Origin: an uncultured Rikenellaceae bacterium | GTDB taxonomy: Bacteria > Bacteroidota > Bacteroidia > Bacteroidales > Rikenellaceae | Direction: 5' to 3' | NCBI GenBank assembly: GCA_949284665.1 | Contig: CASDWR010000249.1 | Span: 1-8,763, forward strand | DNA length: 8,763 bases | Shown here: positions 1 to 5,586 of the stretch, piece by piece | How positions within the stretch are numbered: position 1 is the stretch's first letter | Layout: every line of letters starts with the position of its first letter | The notes under the pieces: generated by a model | What the model saw: only the letters and a program-made list of their open reading frames with translations | Database searches by the model: none | Told to the model about the DNA's origin: nothing | Made by a program: the position numbers and the translations under genes

Positions 1-1810
1 CGACACCTACGAACTCAAGTCCGATTCGGTGGGGTATAACATGGATACGGAAATCGCCACTTTCTACACGAAAACTTATATTTGGAATAAAAAGGGCGAA
101 ATCTTAAGTGCCGACAAGGGAGAATATCACACGGCAACCTCGAATTATCATTTCACCTCCGATGCGTATGTACTGTCGGAAAAACAGGAGTTGTGGGCCG
201 AAGACATCGATTACCGGGAAGTATTGGAAGAAGCAATTCTGAAAAAAGATATTCAGATTCTGGACGAAGAACACAAAGTCCTTGCGTTCGGAGATTTCGG
301 CCATTATTGGGGAGAACGGGGCGATGCGTTGTTGACCGAAGATCCGTCGGCACTGAGCATAGATTCGGAGCAAGGCGATACGCTGTTGAGTCGTTCTGAC
401 TCTATATTTCTGTATGTAATCGATAGTTTGAGTATCTATAATCCTGAGAATATTCCGTCGGAAGATGAGGCATCTTCCTTTGAAGCGGAAGAAGAATTGA
501 TTGTGCCGGAAACCCCCATACCTTCTGATTCCACGACGTTGATTGCGCCCGAGGATACGGGAACGGAGACAGGATCATCTCCTGAATCGGAAACCCCTGC
601 CGAAACTGTGCATGCCGATTCTTCAACTGTACCCGAAGTGCTTGCGGACTCTTCCGGAGTGAATGATCCCATGTCGACGATTGTATCCGATTCATCGAGT
701 ATGGTGTCGCAACTTTCCGATTCGTTGTTGACGACAGACGGTGCAAGGGCGATTGACGACGGGTATGGGGCGAGATATCCGGATTCTCTGGCCGTAGAAT
801 TGGAAACAACAGGGATAGCCGACGTTTTGCCCTTGAGGGAGGATTCTCTTGCGGGGACGATTTTGTCCGATACGTCGACAGAACTGGCAACTCGAGCGAT
901 CGATTCTTTGAAAGCCGAATCTGTGGTGACAGATACTTTTCTGCCGGAGTCTCCGGCAGATTCTGTGGCTGGAGGCGGAAAGCCGTCCGATGATGTGCAG
1001 GAGGGGATTGAAGCCGATTCCATATCGGAAGAACAGACGCAACGAGTAATCGTCGCCTATCGTAATGTGAAGATGTATCGAATGGATTTCCAGTCTGTTT
1101 GCGATTCACTGTTGGCTTTTACGGTCGATTCGACCGTTCACATGCATATCGACCCGGTAATGTGGTCGGGCAAAAGCCAGATCAAATCCGAATACATAAA
1201 ACTGTATACCAAAAACCAGCAACTCGAAAAAGCGGTATTTACGGGAAGTCCTCTCATGAGTTCCGAATTGGACACGACACATTACAATCAGGTAGCCGGG
1301 AAGACAATCGAAGCTTATTTTCGTGATAATGCTATCTACCGTACCGATGTGAATGGGAACGGCCAGACCTATTACTATTTGCAGGATGATGCAACAGGAG
1401 CTTTGCAGGGATTTCTTGTGGCGGAATGTGCCGATATTACTTTCATGATCGAGAACAATGAAGTGATAGAGATTGTATATCGCGGGAATCCTGTGTATAC
1501 TATTTATCCAATGGAAAAAATTCCCGAATCTCAACCGCAGGTACTGCCGGGATTTATTTGGGAGGGGTACAGACGTCCCACCAAACAAGAGGTATTCGAC
1601 CGGATGATCAGACATTCGCAACGCAACGAATACGTTCGAATGCCGAAACCCACATTCCCGATTACTTTGAAAATCATGAAAAGACGCGATGATTTGCTCG
1701 ACTCGGGCAGGTGGGCCGACCGTACGGACGATATTTCACAAGATGCGCATGAATTTATCCGTTCGCTTGCCAATGAGCGTCAGGTACAATCCGTACGGTC
1801 TCCGCAATAA
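1..1810 (+). CDS. OstA/LptA-like LPS-transport protein, 5' end outside window
   Basis: The frame is open from the first bases (reading D-T-Y-E-L-K upstream of a GTG at 29), so the gene starts left of the window; about 600 codons are visible, ending in TAA at 1808. Counting from codon 29, residues 1-135 carry repeated short beta-strand units typical of the OstA/LptA fold (Y-V-L-S-E-K-Q-E-L-W, then A-F-G-D-F-G-H-Y-W-G). Residues about 136-338 are an acidic Ser/Asp-rich linker. Residues 339-500 return to OstA-like strands (Y-R-N-V-K-M-Y-R-M-D-F-Q-S-V-C-D-S), and a basic tail follows. The family forms the periplasmic part of the lipopolysaccharide transport bridge; assigning that role here rests on family resemblance. 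Signal peptide and promoter are out of view. It converges on the broken genes to its right. The linker is much less conserved-looking than its flanks. An alternative is a paralogous OstA-domain protein of unknown function. Confidence 0.82.
   Translation, partial: DTYELKSDSVGYNMDTEIATFYTKTYIWNKKGEILSADKGEYHTATSNYHFTSDAYVLSEKQELWAEDIDYREVLEEAILKKDIQILDEEHKVLAFGDFGHYWGERGDALLTEDPSALSIDSEQGDTLLSRSDSIFLYVIDSLSIYNPENIPSEDEASSFEAEEELIVPETPIPSDSTTLIAPEDTGTETGSSPESETPAETVHADSSTVPEVLADSSGVNDPMSTIVSDSSSMVSQLSDSLLTTDGARAIDDGYGARYPDSLAVELETTGIADVLPLREDSLAGTILSDTSTELATRAIDSLKAESVVTDTFLPESPADSVAGGGKPSDDVQEGIEADSISEEQTQRVIVAYRNVKMYRMDFQSVCDSLLAFTVDSTVHMHIDPVMWSGKSQIKSEYIKLYTKNQQLEKAVFTGSPLMSSELDTTHYNQVAGKTIEAYFRDNAIYRTDVNGNGQTYYYLQDDATGALQGFLVAECADITFMIENNEVIEIVYRGNPVYTIYPMEKIPESQPQVLPGFIWEGYRRPTKQEVFDRMIRHSQRNEYVRMPKPTFPITLKIMKRRDDLLDSGRWADRTDDISQDAHEFIRSLANERQVQSVRSPQ
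434..1042 (+). repeat. Asp-Ser-rich degenerate repeat linker inside the OstA-like gene
   Basis: This roughly 200-codon stretch is rich in Asp, Ser, Glu, Thr and Pro and nearly free of Lys and aromatic residues. D-S or D-T pairs recur at residues 197, 207, 221, 231, 252, 272, 281, 292, 302, 311 and 330 (counted from codon 29). Spacing is close to 10 residues or a multiple, about 30 bp in the DNA. Several units read D-S-L. The DNA behind them repeats short GATTC-type words, which also keeps long antisense frames open; those are by-products. It is most likely a disordered acidic spacer between two OstA-like parts. No function can be assigned. Confidence 0.65.
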
Positions 1811-1970
1811 TTTTTTATTCGTGTTTCTTCCTCGTTCGTGCAGTCCGATAGATATAGAGATTATCGGCTGATAGCATGGCATGTAATGGAATTACTGATG
1901 ACGAGAGAGAAGAGGTAGTATGTTTTTGTCGTTGTTTGTTTTAATGGTATAGATTTCTATTGGTCGTTTT
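1811..1970. other. Short gap between convergent genes
   Basis: The OstA-like gene ends at 1810 and the minus-strand barrel remnant ends at 1971, so this 160-bp gap receives 3' ends from both sides. It begins with a T-run directly after the OstA stop codon. A 6-bp inverted repeat (CCGATA at 1845-1850, TATCGG at 1862-1867) has an 11-nt loop and no following T-run. I see no clear terminator and no gene. Confidence 0.5.
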
Positions 1971-3793
1971 TTACGCTTCCGTCTTTGATGTTTCTGTTGG
2001 TGATGTGCGGGTGCCCACAGAGAAGCGGAATGACCGTGATATGTTAGCACGGAGGCCCAATCTCAGTTCCGGGGCATAGCTTTGTGTGCGGTTCAGTACG
2101 TCATCCACGAACGAAGGGGTATCGTCATAGTTAAGTACTGCGTTGACCGTTAGCTGTGATTTGAGTTTGCGAAGCGGTCGAACCCATTTGATGTCTGCTT
2201 TGGCTACCCACCAACCGTCCACGTTTTCATAGCTTGTCAGTGTACTTTGCGCAGGGGCGTTATCCCATTCAGGAAGATAGGTGGCTTGTGTAAAAAAGGT
2301 ACGTTTGTAGGCGATCACATCATCCGTTTTCTTAACATCCACAACAATCATGATATTATTGTTCGCTTTCCCGAACATGGTGGAATATCCGGCATGCAGA
2401 TGATGGCTATAACTCTGTTTGAGGCGTTGGTTTCCGGCAACCAGCATGTAGGGGTTCGCATCGTTCAGGTAAGGACGCAGTTGTTCGATGGACGGCAACT
2501 GGGTATATGTCATATATTGAACTATTATATTGTTCATCATTTTTAGCGAACCAAATGATACGCTCGGTAAAAAGGCATTGAACCGCTTGTCGTACAGGCT
2601 TTTCTCCGGAAAATTTTCGTCACGGTTGATTCCGGCAGACGAAAAGGCAGATTTGACATTGAGGTGCGCTTTGATTTTTGGGAAGGTAATTCCTAATTCG
2701 ACAGATGCTTTATGGGTATTGTAGTCGTTGGTGAAGTTATAGGTGTTGGTCGTGTCGATCAGAGCTTTGTCTGCATCTGCCAGATCGAAAGACGTTTTCA
2801 ACTTATGACTGTCTTCCCACGTGAAAGTATAGGAGAAATCCAAAAAATTATAATTCTTTTCGGACAACGAGATGCGTTTGGAAATATCTGCCGTCATTTT
2901 CCGGCTCAATCCATCCGAAGTGGACTGAAGTTCGCGCCGCGTAGCTGTCGAAGTCAGAGTGCCTGTACGGAATCCGCTCCCGTCGTCATTGGACATGTCG
3001 AAAGTTATATTAAGATCTATTAATCGCCACGTGTAAAACCTCTCTGAAATATTATAACGGTTCATTTTATTAAAAGTCTGTGTTGTGCCGCCTACCGGTA
3101 TTCCGTTGTTCACCATACTCATGTAGGACTGGTAACTGTCTGAGCGAGTATCAGCAAAACGCATTATATGTGAAAAATTGATTCCCCACGGGAGGTACAG
3201 ATGGATATCTCCTGTATGATATCGGGTTGTCTGATCGTTTTTGGAAGTGTCGGCATACACTCGGGAACTATATTCCTGAGTAGGAAAATAAGTTTGTTCC
3301 GTTGTATTTTCAGCACACGTATAATCATTACCGTATGTATAGGAAACCTGGAAAAATTTCCGACTATGTTTAGACCATTTGCTCTCCCAACTTCTTTCAA
3401 ATTCCGCATTTACATAGGTTGTTCGGTCATAGCTTGTTTTAGGACTTTTAACGGCAATGATATCCGAGATTCGGTTCGATTTTCGGTTGATGTTGTTTGG
3501 AAAAAGGCATTGGCGGATAACAAGAGGCTTTCCGAAAAGAAATTGGCCATAGCGCCGATTCCGTAGCGGTCGCGGTTTCCGAGTCCCCCTTCGTTCATGT
3601 CTGCACCGTAGCTGGCCAGGAAGTGCCCCGTTGTGGCTTGTATGAGTTTGCTTTTCGTTTCGATGTTGAACACACGTCGAGTTTTGTCTCCTTTTCGCCG
3701 TTTGTGTCGGGGGTCATCGTCCGTATATTCGTCGTAAACGCGGATTTTCAGGACATCTTTTGCCAACAGGTTCTGCAGGGCACATCTGGCATT
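1971..3793 (-). pseudogene. Broken outer-membrane beta-barrel (TonB-receptor-type) gene
   Basis: Two open stretches in different minus-strand frames form one outer-membrane barrel protein of the Bacteroidota TonB-dependent-receptor / 'outer membrane protein beta-barrel' kind. The first (3793 down to about 3460) reads A-L-Q-N-L-L-A-K-D-V, then D-D-D-P-R-H-K-R-R-K-G-D-K, G-N-R-D-R-Y-G-I-G-A and F-F-S-E-S-L-L-L-S-A-N. The second continues from about 3470 to the TAA at 1971. It is open well upstream of any ATG, alternates barrel strands, and contains L-P-S-I-E-Q-L-R-P-Y-L and L-K-Q-S-Y-S-H-H, a hallmark region of such barrels. Three lesions are visible. The N-terminus (signal peptide, regulatory domain, most of the plug) is missing and replaced by other DNA at about 3784. 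There is a frameshift near 3460. The protein stops after a strand that is normally followed by roughly 100 more residues ending in an aromatic residue. Codon use remains gene-like, so decay looks recent. The substrate is unknown. Confidence 0.85.
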
Positions 3794-4085
3794 TTATCTA
3801 ACTTGTTTATAGAATTTAATCGTCCTACTTCTCTCGCGACACAGCATTTCGAAGCGCATTTAATTTAGACTCTCCATCCCAATAAAATATTGCCCTGCCA
3901 GCTTTTCTTGCATTTTTTATTGCAGCACGTATAGTCTGCTCATTTAATGTCGTTGTAAATTTTATATCCCATTTAACTCCGTCAAACATAATATCAGCCT
4001 TATTACTGCTTCCACTTTCAGGTAAAAATTCAACTCTCTTTCCATTATATTTTGCAAGCATTTTTCCTACAGCCATCTCAGCTGC

Positions 4086-4094
4086 ACCTCCTCC
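4086..4094 (-). promoter_or_regulatory. Shine-Dalgarno-like GGAGGAGGT before an internal ATG
   Basis: On the minus strand GGAGGAGGT lies 9 nt upstream of the ATG at 4076 in the toxin remnant. It also encodes the Gly-rich run before that ATG, so the match may be coincidental, and Bacteroidota rely little on Shine-Dalgarno pairing. If used, it would give a free 83-residue nuclease-core protein. Confidence 0.2.
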
Positions 4095-4131
4095 GCCTGT
4101 TGAAATTATCTGATGTAGTTTGTGAACAACG

Positions 4132-4216
4132 TAATATCCTCCACTTTTTTCATCAAAATATTCCTTACGCCATTCAGCACCATATTGATTAAATGCTTTT
4201 TTTGCGGAGGATATTA
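4132..4216. repeat. 11-bp inverted repeat within the toxin remnant
   Basis: TAATATCCTCC (4132-4142) and GGAGGATATTA (4206-4216) are perfect inverted copies 63 bp apart. The right arm overlaps a 15-bp palindrome (4208-4222). Both lie at the upstream end of the toxin fragment. They could be remnants of a recombination or insertion site, or chance within AT-rich DNA. Confidence 0.35.
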
Positions 4217-4222
4217 TATCCT
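4208..4222. repeat. 15-bp palindrome at the upstream edge of the toxin remnant
   Basis: AGGATAT - T - ATATCCT is a perfect 7-bp inverted repeat around one base. It coincides with the point where the toxin-like frame meets its upstream stop codon (4221-4223), so it marks a possible junction. No element end or duplicated target site is visible. Confidence 0.35.
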
Positions 4223-4223
4223 A

Positions 4224-4397
4224 AAAATTTATATTATTACGATAGCGACTGATGATTTTTATGAGTATTACGCAATTTTTCGGTTAATAGTGGATCAGAA
4301 GGGAAGCACCTGTGGATGGGATTTTCCCTCGAAATTTTTTTATTTATCCGAAAACGGCATGTATCCGATGGACTGTTATAGGGTTTAATGGCCATTC
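4224..4397. other. Non-coding stretch with nothing recognised
   Basis: These 174 bp separate the toxin remnant from the terminator of the uppS-bamA operon. They are AT-rich, contain an A/T tract at 4332-4345, and hold stops in the minus-strand frames. A plus-strand frame across 4122-4388 is hydrophobic and AT-driven and resembles no known protein. I see no tRNA, convincing promoter or element end. Confidence 0.5.
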
Positions 4398-4434
4398 AAA
4401 AAAATACCCCATTGCTTGATTGAAAGCAATGGGG
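4398..4434 (-). terminator. Intrinsic terminator of the uppS-bamA-ompH-ompH operon
   Basis: A perfect 11-bp stem, CCCCATTGCTT (4407-4417) with AAGCAATGGGG (4424-4434), encloses a 6-nt loop. On the minus strand it is followed by TA and then seven T residues (4404-4398). Stem strength and U-tract make it a clear Rho-independent terminator, about 50 nt past the stop codon of the last operon gene. The plus-strand side has no T-run, so it acts in the minus direction. Confidence 0.88.
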
Positions 4435-4446
4435 TTGTATGACACA

Positions 4447-4471
4447 CATGCGGAGTGATATTGTCCGCATG
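4447..4471 (-). other. Second stem-loop between last operon gene and terminator
   Basis: CATGCGGA (4447-4454) and TCCGCATG (4464-4471) form a perfect 8-bp stem with a 9-nt loop. It starts about 10 nt after the ompH stop codon and lies 12 nt before the terminator stem. No T-run follows on either strand, so it is not itself a terminator. It may protect the 3' end of the operon mRNA. Confidence 0.5.
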
Positions 4472-4481
4472 GATATTGGCA

Positions 4482-5033
4482 TTAATTAGCGGAAGATCCC
4501 TGTGTGTTCGCCGGCTCGTCTTTGATTCCGAGCTCTGTTTTTACCATCGGGGTAATATCGACGAATTCTTGAGTATTATAAAACAATAGTGTCGTTACGT
4601 CGAAGATAGCTGTAAGTCCATTGTCCGTACCGACTTTCTTGATCGCATTCTGAGCACGCTCGACTACCGGCGTATACAACTGGTTTTCCATTTGTGCCAT
4701 TTCCTGTTGCGCCAACTCCTGGTAATCGTTATAGCGCTTGTTGATATCGGCAAGTTCTTTCTCTTTTATCTGACGAGTAGCGTTTGTATATGTGCTTTGA
4801 TTTTGCTGGTAGTCATTGAATCGGTTGTTGTATTCGACTTGTATCTCTTCGAGATTGGCCACAAATTCGTCATTTAATTTTTGCAGTTTCAAAATAATCG
4901 AATCCCGTTCGGGCATGAGAAACAGCAGTTGCTGAAAGTTGATGTAGCCGAATTTCTGTTGTGCGGATGCACTAAATGCACTTGCAATACAAACGAATGC
5001 ACTGATCAGGGTTAGTTTTGTCACACGTTTCAT
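4482..5033 (-). CDS. skp: OmpH/Skp family periplasmic chaperone, second copy
   Basis: The 183-residue product starts at an ATG giving a typical signal peptide: M-K-R-V-T-K, a hydrophobic core, and A-S-A|Q-Q cleavage near residue 24. The mature part opens with F-G-Y-I-N-F-Q-Q-L-L, the first strand of the Skp fold. A long charged, Gln-rich helical region (about residues 45-125) would form the tentacle-like coiled coil, and the closing strand reads G-L-T-A-I-F-D-V-T-T-L-L. Skp proteins act as trimers in the periplasm, holding unfolded outer-membrane proteins until BamA inserts them. A 12-residue polar tail (D-E-P-A-N-T-Q-G) extends past the usual fold. The gene starts 11 nt after the other ompH copy ends and is the last gene before the terminator. 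The two copies are clearly diverged, so this is an old duplication. Confidence 0.9.
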   Translation of the reverse strand: MKRVTKLTLISAFVCIASAFSASAQQKFGYINFQQLLFLMPERDSIILKLQKLNDEFVANLEEIQVEYNNRFNDYQQNQSTYTNATRQIKEKELADINKRYNDYQELAQQEMAQMENQLYTPVVERAQNAIKKVGTDNGLTAIFDVTTLLFYNTQEFVDITPMVKTELGIKDEPANTQGSSAN

Positions 5034-5044
5034 ACTAGTTAATT

Positions 5045-5560
5045 TTATTTTTGATTTGTAATGATCTCGATAATTTGCTGTGTTTTATCGATTTCCGGAG
5101 AATAATACACAACATTCGGATTGGCTGCGACATCGAGCACAAGAGCACATCCCTGTTCTTTTGCGAATTTACCGATCGTTTCGAAAACGAGTTTCTGAAT
5201 AGGACCGAGTTTTTCGGTACGTTTTTTTATGAGTGTGCCATTTTGTCCGAAGACGGATTCCTGATATTCAGCAATCTTTTTTTCGTTACCTATGATCGTG
5301 TCTTCCTGCTCTTTTTGTGCATTCTCCGTCAAAACGGGTTTTTGTTGCATGTATATATTATACATGTTTTCTACCTGTTTGTATGCCTTGTCAATGTTGC
5401 TTTGGTATTGTTTTGCGAGCGAATCGAGTTCGGCAACAGCCTTGTTGTAGTCAGGCAACGCCTTGAATATAGTTTCGGAATTGATGACTATGTAGTTTTG
5501 TGCGGATCCGACAGCCACTACCATAACGGCAAGCAACATCGAAAAAAGAACTTTTTTCAT
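5045..5560 (-). CDS. skp: OmpH/Skp family periplasmic chaperone, first copy
   Basis: The 171-residue product has a signal peptide (M-K-K-V-L-F-S-M-L-L, cleavage likely after G-S-A at residue 20). The mature N-terminus Y-I-V-I-N-S-E-T-I-F-K-A-L-P matches the first strand and start of the helical arm in Skp proteins. Charged helical sequence runs to about residue 130, and the C-terminal strand reads C-A-L-V-L-D-V-A. It is expected to bind nascent outer-membrane proteins in the periplasm. It lies 26 nt downstream of bamA and 11 nt upstream of the second copy, so co-transcription is very likely. Its arm sequence differs strongly from the neighbour's, suggesting different clients or a mixed assembly; that is inference. 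Paired ompH genes after bamA are common in Bacteroidales. Confidence 0.9.
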   Translation of the reverse strand: MKKVLFSMLLAVMVVAVGSAQNYIVINSETIFKALPDYNKAVAELDSLAKQYQSNIDKAYKQVENMYNIYMQQKPVLTENAQKEQEDTIIGNEKKIAEYQESVFGQNGTLIKKRTEKLGPIQKLVFETIGKFAKEQGCALVLDVAANPNVVYYSPEIDKTQQIIEIITNQK

Positions 5561-5586
5561 AATCGTAAAGTTTTATGTCTCGTTTT

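Larger units (their letters stand above)
3785..4220 (-). pseudogene. Orphan nuclease-toxin C-terminal domain remnant (CdiA-CT/MuF type)
   Basis: A minus-strand frame opens after a TAG at 4221-4223 and runs to a TAG at 3825-3827 (131 codons). Its first ATG is at 4076, giving an 83-residue product. The upstream codons are clearly coding-like: A-F-N-Q-Y-G-A-E-W, then E-Y-F-D-E-K-S-G-G-Y, then a Gly-rich stretch. In the 83-residue part, E16/E20, D28 and D37-I-K39 (in F-D-G-V-K-W-D-I-K-F) resemble a PD-(D/E)xK-type nuclease core as in CdiA C-terminal tRNase domains and toxin tails of phage minor capsid proteins; this is recognised by pattern only. Beyond the TAG the protein appears to resume in another frame (V-G-R-L-N-S, then K-M-P-D-V), up to the join with the barrel fragment. 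GC is about 36% over 3841-4200 by hand count, lower than the neighbouring operon looks, which suits transfer. Carrier protein and immunity gene are absent. Confidence 0.55.

Noticed and set aside
402..1109. Long minus-strand open frames opposite the OstA-like linker
   Set aside because: They are low-complexity mirrors of the repeated Asp-Ser codons, have no recognisable domain, and lie opposite a convincing coding frame.
1845..1867. Hairpin CCGATA/TATCGG as terminator of the OstA-like gene
   Set aside because: The stem is only 6 bp with an 11-nt loop and no T-run follows on either strand.
3164..3409. Minus-strand frame of 81 residues between the two receptor pieces
   Set aside because: The barrel sequence runs uninterrupted through this stretch in another frame (for example F-F-Q-V-S-Y-T-Y-G-N-D-Y).
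4313..4345. GGGA-TTT-TCCC followed by a T-rich tract as a plus-strand terminator
   Set aside because: The stem has only 4 bp, T residues begin after a gap, and no plus-strand gene ends nearby.
4122..4388. Plus-strand frame of 88 residues
   Set aside because: It is AT-rich and hydrophobic by composition, overlaps the toxin remnant antisense, and resembles no known protein.
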